Below, piece by piece: positions 1-10,866 of a DNA stretch of 64,000 bases. The translations under genes were made by a program, and so were the position numbers. Position 1 is the stretch's first letter. Every line of letters starts with the position of its first letter. The notes below the pieces were generated by a model that searched no databases, was not told where the DNA came from, and worked only from the letters and a program-made list of their open reading frames with translations. Source of the stretch: Branchiostoma floridae (taxonomy: Eukaryota > Chordata > Leptocardii > Amphioxiformes > Branchiostomatidae); NCBI RefSeq assembly GCF_000003815.2, contig NC_049993.1, positions 1,579,471-1,643,470 on the forward strand, in the 5' to 3' direction.

Positions 1-16
1 ACAGGACATGGAATGG

Positions 17-301
17 TTATCCTCTTATTGCAACATGTTCGGCCTTAGTATTAAGGAAATGAAACGGACTTCCAGAGGCAAAGGCCTTGTTTGGGGCCTG
101 ACACATGGCACGTACATGTGTGCCAGAAGTTTCTACGAACGGAATTCCTGGCTTGTCCTTGAAAGGCATACATTCTAGCCATCTATCTGCCCTACAACGA
201 GCAAACTGCTGGCCGTTGCCATCTAACGCCGTGCAGGCAGCCACCAAGAAAAGCAATGGCACTACGGCTGCGTTCTCCTTCGCGCCGCCTCTCATATACA
301 T
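17..301 (-). CDS. Possible first exon of a secreted protein
   Basis: A 94-residue open frame begins at an ATG and has a signal-peptide-like start: a charged N-terminus followed by a hydrophobic run (VVPLLFLVAACTA, about residues 13-25), then a cysteine-containing segment. There is no intact domain that I recognise. The frame reaches a stop at the window edge and no convincing donor is visible, so it may be the beginning of a spliced gene running off the left end or a chance frame. Upstream, on the plus side, a hAT-like fragment starts about 20 bp away. Confidence 0.28.
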   Translation of the reverse strand: MYMRGGAKENAAVVPLLFLVAACTALDGNGQQFARCRADRWLECMPFKDKPGIPFVETSGTHVRAMCQAPNKAFASGSPFHFLNTKAEHVAIRG

Positions 302-321
302 TATGTTTCATACAAGAAACT

Positions 322-690
322 AGGTTGGGTACCAGGACATAAAATGGTATAGGTCCGGTTTCCATGTATCTGGACCTGATTAAATATGTGAAAACATGTG
401 ATTGGGTGATTCCCAAAACAATGGTCCATTTCGCTACAAAGGGGTATGTTTTGACTCCCACTAACGTTCTAAAATCCTGTAAACTAACTGCCTTTGTACT
501 ATTGACTGTAAAACTTTGTAGAAATAACTATGAGCTCTAGTCTGATTCGGTCTTGTTATCTTCTTCGACCGGTCAGCCCGAAACGTGTGAATGCATGATC
601 ATATAATCTGTTTATTTTTCTAATAGGTCCAACATCGGGTTCACCAAATTTTTCAGGTCCGGTTTTTCGGACCGGTCCAAAATTAAAGAA
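322..690 (-). mobile_element. hAT-like element fragment
   Basis: The stretch starts with TAGGTTGGGTACC, close to the terminal repeat of the complete hAT element at 9308-11054. It contains the same CAGGTCCGGTTTTT...ACCGGTCC internal sequence in the opposite orientation. The far terminus is not recognisable, so this is a truncated or rearranged copy. Confidence 0.5.
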
Positions 691-1055
691 AAAAAGAAGA
701 AGGTACTATTTGCCACTTACCTGTATTTTGTGTATTCGTCCCGTAGATTCCTAAGCATCAGTGACGAGCTGCCAGTCAGCTCACTACATCCCTCCTTACA
801 CACCTCCGAGTTAACAGCGACTGTCTGTACAGAGCAAGGTTTACACCGATGTCTGTTTGCGGCATCTGTATGAACTTCTTTTACCAGACTTTTACCAGAC
901 TTATCGTTTCTTTATTACATGTTTATATGAATCTAGAACACTAAAAAGAATGACAATACTTTAAGTGGGCTATATTCTTGCACAGATGTTCTGCAGAACA
1001 ATGCATCCTGATATACAGACTATTCTTGTTATATAGCCAGCGGCAATTTTTCACT
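691..1055. repeat. Non-coding; 3' part duplicated at 3.3 kb
   Basis: No coding signal was seen. Bases about 880-1055 match 3300-3452, sharing the run ACAATGCATCCTGATAT and GTTATATAGCCAGCGGCAA. Together with 1931-2040 matching about 3780-3895, this shows a local duplication whose first copy was later interrupted by a transposon and a SINE. Confidence 0.6.
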
Positions 1056-1926
1056 ATGCTAACTGTGATGTCGTATAACGCCAGAACGGCTTATGCTAGA
1101 GCCACCAAATTTAGTGAGTTTTCCTAAAATATTGTTCGCAACAATTTAAACGACATTGACAAATTTTCTCTTATTTATTGTTGCCATGGCAACCGTTTGT
1201 TGACATTTTGTTGGCATTTTGCCAAAAATCGATTATTTCGGTTCTAACAATGAATTTTTCACGTTCATTTGCTATATTACTGCTATTTTCTGATGTAAAT
1301 GAAACCTTGTGTTATGTAGAATATCTTTCATAATTAAATGGGCATAAATTGTGTTAATTTGATGACGTCATCAGCCCAAAATCCAAGATGGCGGACCGTA
1401 TATCCAGATCAATAAAAACAAGCTATTATCACTTTTAATTTGTAACTACGTTGTCTTTCTTCATGAAAAAACATCAAAATGAGTGTATTTAGCCAATTTC
1501 CATTGTCTTCTGTGATTATTTGTTGCAAAAAAAAGTATTTGTGAAAATTCAAGGTGGCGGATATACTTTGGCTTTCGGATACTTTGATGTCATTGATGTT
1601 GCTATTGGCAACACAAGTCTAAACATGCATTATAATTCTGTTATCTGTACTTGCTGTTACATTGTTGTAACAAAAACTTGACGTTTTTTTTAGAATACAA
1701 TTTTTTTCGTCCGTCCAATACAATCAAATCGATGAAGTCATAATTATGGCATACTACGTCATCGTAACGTCAAACGTTTTAGGCATTATGTCTATATCAT
1801 TCCCTTTAAATTTGGTGGCCTTACGACAGGTCGTTTAAGAGTTATAGGACTTAGAAGTGGATGGCCCCAAAAGCCACCCCCCTACCCCCGACCAGTGATG
1901 ACCCATAAAGCCCGGTCTGAATAGGG
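1056..1926 (+). mobile_element. piggyBac-like MITE, left end missing
   Basis: The right terminus CCCGGTCTGAATAGGG abuts TTAA at 1927-1930. The body matches the complete element at 21921-22825, including the TGATGACGTCATCA palindrome and the CCAAGATGGCGG box. The left terminal repeat with its G-run is absent; homology begins at about 1060. No transposase is encoded, so it is non-autonomous. Confidence 0.75.
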
Positions 1927-2040
1927 TTAATTATTTCCTGAAATATTTCAAGTTTGTTGCTTAAGAAATAGGATCCAAAACCAAACATTTTATTTTGATC
2001 GGTCCAAATTTGGCTTTGACTACTAATATTTTATGTGATC

Positions 2041-2415
2041 GCGTTGGATCGCGTGGTGTAGCGGCAGCGTGTTTGCCTCGGGACCGAGAGGTATCGAGTT
2101 CGAATCCGGCTGTCATGTCACCGATCTTGTGCCCTTGGGAAAGACACTTCACACGACTTTCCCCACCTCACCCAGGTGTAAAATGAGTACCTAGCTTCGG
2201 CTAGGGTATGACCTCGGGTATGACGTTAAATGGAGGTCCCGTGTCTGGGGAGAGTCATTCCCCGGGCACGTTAAAGAACCCACCGCACTTATCGAAAAGA
2301 GTAGGGGTCCTTCCCGGTTTGAGTGGATCAAACCATTCCGGCTAAATGGGGTAGGGAATTTCCAAAGTAGCCTCGCCTATCGAGTCAGTTAGTCGAACTT
2401 GCTTAAGCTCGATGT
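2041..2415 (+). mobile_element. tRNA-headed Deu-type SINE
   Basis: The head carries a consensus internal pol III promoter: A box TGGTGTAGCGG at 2054-2064 and B box GTTCGAATCC at 2098-2107, 44 bp apart. It is followed by the central motif CACCCAGGTGTAAAATG (about 2168-2184), which I recognise as the Deu core shared by deuterostome SINEs. The acceptor-stem halves do not pair, so this is a SINE head and not a tRNA gene. The SINE interrupts a duplicated sequence that continues uninterrupted at 3.8 kb. Confidence 0.75.
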
Positions 2416-3299
2416 TTCTGACTTGGGGAGAAGAGATGCTGCCACAGTGTGCGTAGTTCAGTGCCTCGAAGTGGTCAATGGAATATTAACTGAGCAAACT
2501 TCTTAAAGATAATAAGGATAGTGTCATTATAATATAAAACTTTCTGCCATATATTTTTCACTTTTGATTCATACTATTTATTCTGCGGAGATACGGTCTA
2601 AAAATCAATTTTCTAACTCAAGGACCTGTAATCTAAAATAGTATCCATAATACGAAAACCTCTAAGACACATGTTGGAAAAATCTGATCTCAAAGACTTA
2701 TTTTGACCCTTTCCCAGTTATAACACGATTATCTAAAATAAAAAGGTTTGGAATCGCAGAAGTACCTGTTTTGCCGTGTCTGGCCACCTTTCATACTCTT
2801 TGAATTACTGAACAGAAGCGCACAGTCCCGTTGATGCTGAATCAGGGACTGACTGTGAACAGTAAGCCAGGTCAGACTCTCAGCACACACGGCGATGTTG
2901 TACTGTACTAGCCGTATTTCTGCAGGGCTCATCAGCTACTGTCTGGTATTTTACCTTTGATTCGTGGTTGTAGGAAAGAAAGGGATTCGCAGAACCCGAT
3001 AGAATGACCAATCAGGTAACCAGTGTAGACCAGGCAACCTATCACAACATGTGACTCAAATCTGAGAAGTAAACCATCTAAGACAGACGTTTAGTACATA
3101 TTACCCTTTAACTGTTTTCTTTTACCTGGTTTGTTGCAGTAGATGATTGTAAACTCAACAAAACACCTGGGTTCAATGGAAGCCTCTAAGCCAATGAAAT
3201 CTAGCATAAGCTTGATGCTGCAGATGACTAGAATGTCCTTTGAATATTCAAGAAAATTGTGTTTTCGTTCAACCGGTAATGTTTTTATCGTGTGGCTGT
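2416..3299. other. Non-coding, nothing recognised
   Basis: Short frames on both strands lack codon structure or recognisable motifs. No repeats related to the rest of the window were seen. Confidence 0.4.
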
Positions 3300-3895
3300 A
3301 ATCCTTCGTTTACATGTTTCTATGCATCTAGAGCACTGAAAAGAATGACAAGACTTAAGGGGCCATTCTTGCAGATATGTTCTGTAAAACAATGCATCCT
3401 GATATTCAGACTATTCTTGTTATATAGCCAGCGGCAACTTTCCACTGTCAGGGACGGTATCAGTTTACTAAGTCTCCCGCACACGGTCTGTGAGGAAGCT
3501 AAGGAACAATGCAAAATTTAAAATCTTAAAAATAGTCAATGATAGAAAGAGACGTCGGACCGCCAGGGACTAGTTAAGTGTCTGCCATGAAGGACTGATC
3601 ATACTGTGAAAATTGTACCTCATGAGTGAGTAGTTCATGATGATGATGAGATGAAAATATAGAGCATATGTGAACCCAAAATTGAATTAAAGAAGCTGTA
3701 GGTATACTCCAAGTCTTACCGTTTTTAAGCTTGTAGCCTGCTTTTTATTGTGTGTCGTCTTACTTAGTGTTTTGTTTGAATGTCTCCTGATGAAATACAC
3801 CCAGTTTGTTGCTTGGGAAAGACGGTACTATTAGCAGAAAACAAAATATTTTATTTAGATCGGTCCTAAATATGACTGTAAATCCTGATATTTTG
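3300..3895. repeat. Second copy of the 0.9-2.0 kb duplication
   Basis: Bases 3300-3452 match 880-1055, and about 3780-3895 match 1931-2040 (shared AAGTTTGTTGCTT-like and TTTTATTT.GATCGGTCC blocks). This copy lacks the MITE and the SINE found at the first locus; the middle section has diverged. Confidence 0.55.
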
Positions 3896-4020
3896 TAGAT
3901 CGATCGATCGATCGATAGATAAATGGTTTATTGTGCAACAATTGCATCCGTGACAATGTATGGCAATGAATAGATAAAAGAAGTTACTGTCTTATACTAC
4001 ATATACACGTTATTTACAAC
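3896..4020 (-). mobile_element. LINE 3' end with (GATC)n tail
   Basis: Read on the minus strand, CATTGCCATACATTGTCAC is followed by TTGCACAATAAA and then a (GATC)n microsatellite tail (plus-strand 3897-3920). Nearly the same ending occurs at 13845-13907. This is the usual form of a 5'-truncated non-LTR retrotransposon with a simple-repeat tail. Confidence 0.6.
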
Positions 4021-4129
4021 AAATTAGTTACTACAATACTAGTGGACTATATCGAGTGGAATCTACGGTAGGTAATTAAGGGAACTATTACATACATCGA
4101 ACTGAGTATTTCTATGCTACTTTGCGACA

Positions 4130-4670
4130 TAACATTTGTCAAAAATTCATTTAGGATGGTACAGTTTTTTGTTTTTTTTTTGCATGGCGTGATAACTGTA
4201 TTGACCTATGTTTTCGTGAATTCCTTGAATTCTCAGTATTGTAAATGATCGCATCTCTCGAAGTATATGGCTCTGGGTATGGTTCTCCCATCGGCCGCTC
4301 TTTTCATTACTCCGATTCGCTCGCAAAATACAGGATAAAGTGTTCTTTATTCAAAACAGATGTTAGTTGGAGTGGCTGGGATAGGCGGGAACAGAATTCA
4401 AAATGATAAGGAAAATCCTTTTCATTCCCTTCTTTTCGACTTCAAAATCAGAAAATGAAGCAATTTGATTCTACAGGTTCACACGGGTGAACGCTTCGTA
4501 ACATGCGATCATTTTACTATTGTGTGTGAATAGATTGTCTAAACGCCACGGGAAAGAAAATGTTGCCTTTCTAGCTTCTTTTCCGTCGGACGATTTTCCA
4601 TTGTTAGCGCCCTTTTTTCGGAAAGAATAGGGACGGTAGCCGCACAACAATAGATTCATGGTTGAAAGGT
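4130..4670. other. Non-coding, nothing recognised
   Basis: A T-rich homopolymer run lies near 4165-4180. No gene or duplicated block was identified. Confidence 0.35.
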
Positions 4671-4679
4671 AAAGGGAAC

Positions 4680-4994
4680 TCAGAGCACGTGAGGTGAACC
4701 AAGATGGTGTTTCGTCGCTCAGATCGTAGCGACATTGCTGTTTTTCAGAACTTCAAACTATGGGTATGTATATGGTAAACCAACTATGGATCACCAGCAC
4801 TGGCTACCACTTTAGGTCTCATTGATGTACGTGTTACTTCAAATGTGTGGTCTAAAAGAGATTTGAGTCATTAAAGATAACGACAGCATGGACTCGTGTT
4901 TTTGGCGGAGAAAAATTCCCTTTTTAAAAGCTAGCCGAGCTGATCTCCAAAAGTTAGATTGGTGAAAGCTTTTTGTAACTGAAGAAATTAGCAG
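4680..4994 (+). promoter_or_regulatory. Upstream region and alternative noncoding exon, ZF unit 1
   Basis: About 4700-4830 resembles the sequence ~0.4 kb upstream of exon 1 in units 4 and 8 (shared TGTTTCGTCGCTCA and CACTGGCTACCA). The 3' part (about 4890-4994) matches, in opposite orientation, the exon-1-like sequences at 63.3 and 60.9 kb, and ends in GAAATTAGCAG followed by a GTATAG donor. It contains no long frame. It could be an alternative first exon of unit 1 or a dispersed promoter copy. Confidence 0.45.
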
Positions 4995-5099
4995 GTATAG
5001 TTTGGTAGCCGCGCGGGAAGTCTATGGGAAGAAAAAAACTCATCACTGAGACCCTAAGGTGCCAAATCCAAATAAAAGTTTTAGGCACATTTCCAAAAG

Positions 5100-5246
5100 T
5101 GCAGGCGAAACAATACTTTACAATAAAGGGTAAGCAGGTTATATGACCTTTAACTCCAAGTGACCTTTCACCCCTTGCTTCTCCAGACGGACTCTGCGTC
5201 GGCAGAAGTATAATTTGTGCGGAGGTAACACCATCACTGGAAGCAG
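5100..5246 (+). promoter_or_regulatory. Promoter-proximal region and noncoding exon 1, ZF unit 1
   Basis: This is the conserved 5' cassette of the ZF family: two copies of a TGACCTTTCACCCC-like motif, then GTGCGGAGGTAA and a 3' end CATCACTGGAAGCAG abutting a GTATTA donor at 5247. The paralogous cassettes end in the stronger GTAAGAAC. The intron would run from 5247 to the acceptor AG at 6188-6189 (943 bp). The transcription start is not visible. Confidence 0.65.
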
Positions 5247-6196
5247 GTATTAAAGAACGATATATACATACAGCATGACTACATTGTTATGAACTATAGG
5301 AGGTAGAAGTCATTTCTATGGCATTTGGGCTACAATAGGCAGAAATGTAAGACTTTTCGGGGTGACGAAATTGGGTTGGGGAGGGGGGTCATCTTTGCTT
5401 TCACGGAAACAAAGGGAAACGTTGTTTTTGCTCCGTCTTTACTACTTCGTCTTCTCCAAACAAATAATGAAGTGACCAAACCTGTTGTCACCATGGTTAC
5501 TGTAGGTGAAGTGACACCCTGTGGTGTTCAGTTACGTGTAGCATGTATCTGGACAAAGCTCGAGGGGCTAGATTATAAATGTGTTTGTGTAAGACTACTA
5601 CTAGTACTAGTTAACAGATCTTGTTTAAAACGGTTAGTCTATACCGACAACCATTTATCCAGGCGACCGATAACAATAAATCAATAATTCACCTTGTGTC
5701 GTATTTCCGCCCAGTAGGTGCCCATTTTTAAATAGAAGTTCAGTTCAGTTCATCCTCGGGGAGGAGCAATGACGATTAATCTATTCAAGATGCCGCTGGG
5801 GTCATTGGGAAAGACTACTATATGGGTAGAACTTTTTTGACGGGTGATTTGTTATGAGTTGCAGGCAATCACAAAAGGCTTCGAGCTAAATTGACCGAGC
5901 TTTAAATTACGTGACACTAGTCTAGTAGAAAAAAAAAATAACAAGCCTCCTTGTAAATAAATACCTCTCGTATCATTTTTAGCACTCCCTGGCACTTTAT
6001 GGTGAATGTGACTGTATATTGAAAACATGTGCATTTTGTAATTGCATAAACAAAAACAAAAATAATAGTAAAATAACACATTTTCGTAAATAGTTTGTTA
6101 AGTTAGACCATGTGAGGGTAAACATCATTTTTTGCATGCAATTATCTCGTTTTGACTGGTCTATTTTTTTCATGTTTCTATCCAATTAGGTTCGAC

Positions 6197-7201
6197 ATGG
6201 AAGAGCCAGGTAATGGGTCTCCTAATGCTGTTCCCCAGAACTTCTCTGTTGGGTATCCCACTGGAGTTTTATGCGACCGGGATGCAAGCACAACCAAAGA
6301 CCAGGCAGTAAGCAAAGCCAGGTTGGTCAGTCCACCGAAAGCAAACACTGTTGAGAAACCCTACATGTGTGGGGAGTGTGGGTACAGGACAGCTCGGAAG
6401 TCTCATTTATCCGAACATATGAGAACTCATACCGGTGAAAAACCCTTCAAGTGTGACCAGTGTGATTATTCTGCTGCAGTTAAATCCGCTTTGAACAGGC
6501 ATCTAACAAAGCACACTGGTGAGAAACACTACATGTGTGGAGAATGTGGTTACAGGACAGCATGGAAGTCTCACCTATCCGACCATATGAGAACCCACAC
6601 AGGAGAAAAACCCTACAAGTGTCACCAATGTGACTATTGTACTGCACACAAATGCAATTTGGACCAACATCTACCTAAACACACTGGTGATAAGCCCTAC
6701 ATGTGTGGGGAGTGTGGATACAGGACAACTCACAAGTCTTACCTATCACGACATATGAGAACCCATACAGGTGAAAAACCATACAAGTGTGACCAGTGTA
6801 ACTATTCTGCTTCACAAAAATGTAATTTGGACCAACATCTAGCCATACACACCGGTGATAAGCCCTACATGTGTGGGAAGTGTGAGTACAGGACAGCTCG
6901 AAAGGCTGACTTAGAAAAACATATCGGAACTCATACTGGTTACAAAGGTTACAAACACTATAAGTGTGACCAGTGTGACTATTCTGCTGTGCGTAAGCAC
7001 GCATTGAACCGACATCTAGCCAAACACACCGGAGATAAACCCTACATGTGTGGGGAGTGTGGGTACAGGACAACTCAAAAGTGTCATTTATCAGAGCATA
7101 TGAGAACTCATACCGGTGAAAGACCATACAAGTGTGACCAGTGTGACTATTCTGCTGCACTAAAATCAACACTGGATAAACATTGTAAAACACACCGGTA
7201 A
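6197..7201 (+). CDS. C2H2 zinc-finger protein, 10 fingers (ZF unit 1)
   Basis: A 334-residue protein in one exon. The start is the ATG 7 nt after the acceptor CCAATTAG, as in units 2, 4, 5, 6 and 8; an earlier in-frame ATG at 6152 lies within the intron. Residues 1-58 form the family N-terminus (MEEPGNGSPNAVP...). Ten C-x2-C-x12-H-x3-H fingers follow, alternating CGECGYRT and CDQCDYSA types, joined mostly by TGEKPY/TGDKPY linkers. Helix residues at -1,2,3,6 are RSHE, VSAR, WSHD, HCNQ, HSYR, QCNQ, RADK, RHAR, QCHE, LSTK, so nearly every finger differs. The linker between fingers 7 and 8 is lengthened (TGYKGYKHYKC). All zinc ligands are intact, making it the least damaged copy in the cluster. 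A nuclear DNA-binding role is inferred from the family; targets are unknown. Confidence 0.92.
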   Translation: MEEPGNGSPNAVPQNFSVGYPTGVLCDRDASTTKDQAVSKARLVSPPKANTVEKPYMCGECGYRTARKSHLSEHMRTHTGEKPFKCDQCDYSAAVKSALNRHLTKHTGEKHYMCGECGYRTAWKSHLSDHMRTHTGEKPYKCHQCDYCTAHKCNLDQHLPKHTGDKPYMCGECGYRTTHKSYLSRHMRTHTGEKPYKCDQCNYSASQKCNLDQHLAIHTGDKPYMCGKCEYRTARKADLEKHIGTHTGYKGYKHYKCDQCDYSAVRKHALNRHLAKHTGDKPYMCGECGYRTTQKCHLSEHMRTHTGERPYKCDQCDYSAALKSTLDKHCKTHR

Positions 7202-8890
7202 AAAGCACCATTTTATACAACGTAATGATCATGTAGCATGCAAGGATCAATCTCCACCGACAGTCAGCATTTGTAGCAAAACTTCATCAAGTGTACCTAA
7301 TACCCTTGCTCAAAATGAGTACAGTTTGTCCACAGATATAGTTGAAGTTGTCAAAATGCATGGCACTCACACACATATACTACTGTAAATAGAAACATGC
7401 ACAGAGATGAATGGTATTTGTTCAAATGTAGAAACAAGCTGCATGAGTCTTCGAGAGTCATATTCTGGAACCGTGCGCAAGCATGTTTAAGATTGTCATA
7501 CATCATTTTTAGCTGAAAGATAGCAGACTGTTTAGTTCAGATTGGATTCATCAGACATTGAACACGTATAAAATCCACACAGATGTCTGTTTTGTCTTTC
7601 TTTGTGGCTAAAGTGTGCACGTTGTTATATTGTTATATAAGACCACCGTGACAGACATGTGTATCACTGTTGTCAACAACATAGTCTACTTTCAGGGACA
7701 TATACTGTTGGAATATAACAACCCAGATTGTGCAAGTACGCATATAATAGTCAATATTGGTTTACATTCTACGTAAATTTCAATTGCAGAACAAATTTGG
7801 TTTTGAACTTAAAATAGTTAAAAGAGAGTACAAAGCTACATAACATCAAAATCATGAAAATTGCCCCACTCAAAGGTCAATTGCGTAGCAACAAGTCAAG
7901 AATCCTATCAATGCAAGCATGGTTTTAATAGACAAAACATTAGTTTATATTCCATGTAAATTTCAAATAGCAGTTTGGTTTGGGACTTATGATGGTTCAA
8001 AGAGGGCACAATATGACATTTTGTCAACATTATGACAATTGACTCACTTTAAGGACACCTATAAGTTAGCAACAAAACAAGACCTTTAACTTAACAAGCA
8101 TGAGTTTGATATACAATATATTTGTTCATATTCCATGTAAATTTCAATATTACAGAACAAGTTTGGTCTGGAACTTTTGATTGTTCAAATAGAGCACAAA
8201 ATGATATATTATCAAAAACATGAAAATTGACCCACTTTAAAGAATAATTCAATAGCAACGAAAGAAGGACCCAATCTTCACCATAATTTATCTTAAAGAT
8301 ATTAAGTTAAGTGGATTATTACTCTATGTGAATTGTAAGCAAAAATATTTTACATCTACGGACTTTTAAGGCAAAATTTCTGTCTTTTTACGACCTGAAA
8401 ACAGTGTATTGTAATCAGCTTGCCCGACCTTGGAATTTACAGACTTTAATGGTATTTCATACAAGCCTATACATTGTTCTGATCAGCACATTCTGCTTTT
8501 ATGGTTGAATTAAAGTTGGCCATGTTTTTACCTGCCAATATCTGGAAAAATGGCCCGAAAACTTCTTTGGTCTGTTGCCATAGCAACGGGAAGTTCAGAG
8601 CAGAAAAAATAAATTATGTTAATGGTTGCGTACCAAGTACTATCACCGTGCAAAGAAAAAGAGCCAAATCGATTTTTTTACCAGTGCCAGCATCGTTTGA
8701 CCCTTACAGACACTCGCTCTTAATTGTTTGTATACCTGCGCAGCATATAAGTATCTTGCGTAAGCTGCATGCTCTAAATATTTTGTATTGTAAATGACGA
8801 AGTGATGTGTTATGCTATCCCAAGAGGAAATAAAGAGCCAGAAATAAAGAAAAAAAAAGACAAAACCAAGAATGTTTCACGATTAGGGCA
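7202..8890. repeat. AT-rich intergenic with degenerate ~185-bp tandem repeat
   Basis: Three imperfect copies of a block starting TATTCCATGTAAATTTCAA lie near 7761, 7947 and 8131, spaced about 185 bp; each has CATGAAAATTG followed by a short CCCACT-like box. The remainder shows no gene. A 98-codon frame at 8501-8797 has no recognisable motif; AATAAAG-like signals and an A-rich run follow at 8829-8860. Confidence 0.5.
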
Positions 8891-8899
8891 GCTCCTCTG

Positions 8900-9053
8900 A
8901 AGTGCAGGCGGAACGCGATTCACGATGAATGTGTATAAGCAGGCATTCAAATGACCTTTCACCCCAAGGTACCAGTCACCTTTCACCCCAAGCTGCTCCA
9001 GGCAAACGCTTGCAGGAGGATTGTGCGGAGGTTATGATTATCACTGGAAGCAG
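8900..9053 (+). promoter_or_regulatory. Promoter-proximal region and noncoding exon 1, ZF unit 2
   Basis: It contains the cassette motif TGACCTTTCACCCCAAG followed by CACCTTTCACCCCAAG, then GTGCGGAGGT and the exon end TCACTGGAAGCAG with a GTAAGAACG donor at 9054. The matching acceptor is AG at 11512-11513, giving an intron of 2460 bp that is long because a hAT element inserted into it. Confidence 0.72.
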
Positions 9054-9425
9054 GTAAGAACGAGATTTACGTACAAACTGACCGCATTATTATGAACTAT
9101 AGGAATTATAGGTAATTTGTATTGCATGTGAGGTACATTTGTCAGAAATGGAAGACTTTTCTGGTGTGACGAAAAACCCGGGTGGGGAGGGGGGATGTTT
9201 ACCTTCACGAAAACAAAGGAAAACATTGTTTTTGCTGTTTCTACTACTTCCTTATCTTTTTCTCCAAACAAACGGGGTATATAACCTAAACCAGACACTG
9301 TCACCATTAGGGCTGGATACCGGCACATCGTACCGGAATGTACCGGTACAAAACCGGTTTTCCTTATTTGACCGGTCCAGAAAAACCGGACCTGAAAAAA
9401 AATAGGTGCACCGGATGTTGGACCT

Positions 9426-10274
9426 CTGCATCTGCATAGGATACCCCCAAATGACCCCGCGAGGGGCAAAAGTAGGGGCGGGGAGCTGAGGCTCCCGGGT
9501 TAGGGCGGGCAGGCCGCCTGCCTGGCACGGAAGTGCTCAACGTTGGGAGCGCTTACAACCGTGCCAGGCAGGGCATTCCACTCGGGAATTGTGCGTGGGA
9601 AAAAAGAATGTTTGTAGATATCGGTGCGTGCAAATATGTGCTGATATTTGAAGTCGTGACTACCCCGGGTGCGCCCTTGGGCAGGCTTCAGAATATTGCT
9701 GGCGTCTATGTTAATATTATTGTTGACTACTTTGTAGAAAAAGGTGAGGCGGGCGTTCCTCCTCCTTTCGGAGAGGGGGCGCCACTGCAGGTCTGAAAGC
9801 ATTTGTGTCACGCTGCTAGTCTGCCGGTAGTCATTTAGGGTCACTCGGGCTGCCCTGCGCTGGACGGCCTCCACCGCCTGTATCCCTTTGTTGGTGTACG
9901 GGTCCCAGACGATGGCACTATATTCCAAGTGAGGCCGTACCAGCGCTTTGTAACAAGTGGCCTTGACCCTAGATGGACAATGGGTCAAGTTGCGCCGAAT
10001 GACTCCTAGGACCTTACCAGCTTTGCTAGTGGCGTGGTTGATATGGGTGTCCCACCGCAAATCGTCGGACAGTTGTACTCCAAGATAGGGATGGGACTTA
10101 ACACCGGTAAGGGCTTCTCCACAGAGGGAGTACTGAGTTATGATGGGGTGCTTTTTACGGGTGATATGGAGGATGTGACATTTAGAGGGGTTGAACGACA
10201 TGAGCCAACGATTTTGCCATTCTGTTAGCGCATCGAGGTCAGACTGCAGCCCTTGTGCTCGAGGTCAGACTGCA
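9426..10274 (-). mobile_element. LINE fragment, reverse-transcriptase C-terminus, nested in hAT
   Basis: The minus-strand frame ending at 9500 encodes the end of a CR1/jockey-like reverse transcriptase: the YLGV.LSDDL.W..HI block, YKALVRPHLEYSA.VWDPY, RRAAR, and a C-terminal SFFPRTI..WN.LP. The frame remains open upstream of 10201 (ALTEWQNRWLMSFN). The 3' end has a TGCAGA-type tail. GACCT flanks it at 9421-9425 and 10275-10279 as a short target duplication. It is 5'-truncated and inactive. Confidence 0.82.
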
Positions 10275-10399
10275 GACCTAATAGAAAAATAACAGATTGT
10301 TTGATCAGGTATACACACGTTTTGGCACTTCCATGTGGAAGAAAGTAACAAGAGTGAAGCAGAGTAGAGCTTGTAGTCATTTCTACCAAGTTTTCAAGT

Positions 10400-10866
10400 C
10401 AATCGTACAGGTGTAGCTGGAGCAGCTTGGACTGTGCCCACTTGCCACGAGACGGGAACAGTTGTGTCTTAAGTTTGCCAGTTCGCTCATGGACTCTGAC
10501 TTTAGAGACTGGCTACCACCCCTAAGAGGTCACATCACTGGCAGAGTAACTCGCAACAGTCACAAACTGAACTGTCCTAGAGCAAAAACGAACCGGTACC
10601 TGAACTCTACCATACCGTACCTGACCCGACTAATGAATGAGAATGGACTGTGATCGACTCATGTCAATATGTTAGTTATTCTATTGATCGTCTGCTCTTA
10701 TCATGTTAAGTGCAAACGTAAGGCATTGTTGTTAGTATCGCTAAGTCACATGTGATGTGCGCCTGTCAAATCAGAGGATTTTAAACATTGTAAATTGGTT
10801 TTATAATTCAGTGGAATCACTGCGATACCCAATAAAGTCATCTTGTATCTTGTATCTTGTATCTTG
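10400..10866 (+). mobile_element. Second LINE 3' fragment with (TATCTTG)n tail
   Basis: The frame at 10462-10653 ends in TNRYLNSTIPYLTRLMN, typical of the C-terminus of non-LTR retrotransposon proteins. It is followed by an untranslated region, AATAAAG near 10832 and a (TATCTTG)n tail to about 10866. The 5' boundary within the hAT element is not clear. Confidence 0.6.

Noticed and set aside
2041-2115. Functional tRNA gene
   Set aside because: A and B boxes are good but the acceptor stem does not pair and a Deu core follows, so it is a SINE head.
5325-5687. 120-codon plus-strand frame
   Set aside because: It lies in the intron of unit 1; the homologous introns of other units do not keep the frame.
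6675-7250. Long antisense open frame across a finger array (and similar ones at 16406-16909, 19977-20516, 44361-44876)
   Set aside because: They arise because the finger codons repeat with few stops on the other strand; they have no start context and simply mirror the array.
8501-8797. 98-codon frame between units 1 and 2
   Set aside because: No motif, no paralogue and no splice or start context; kept only as a remark in the spacer entry.
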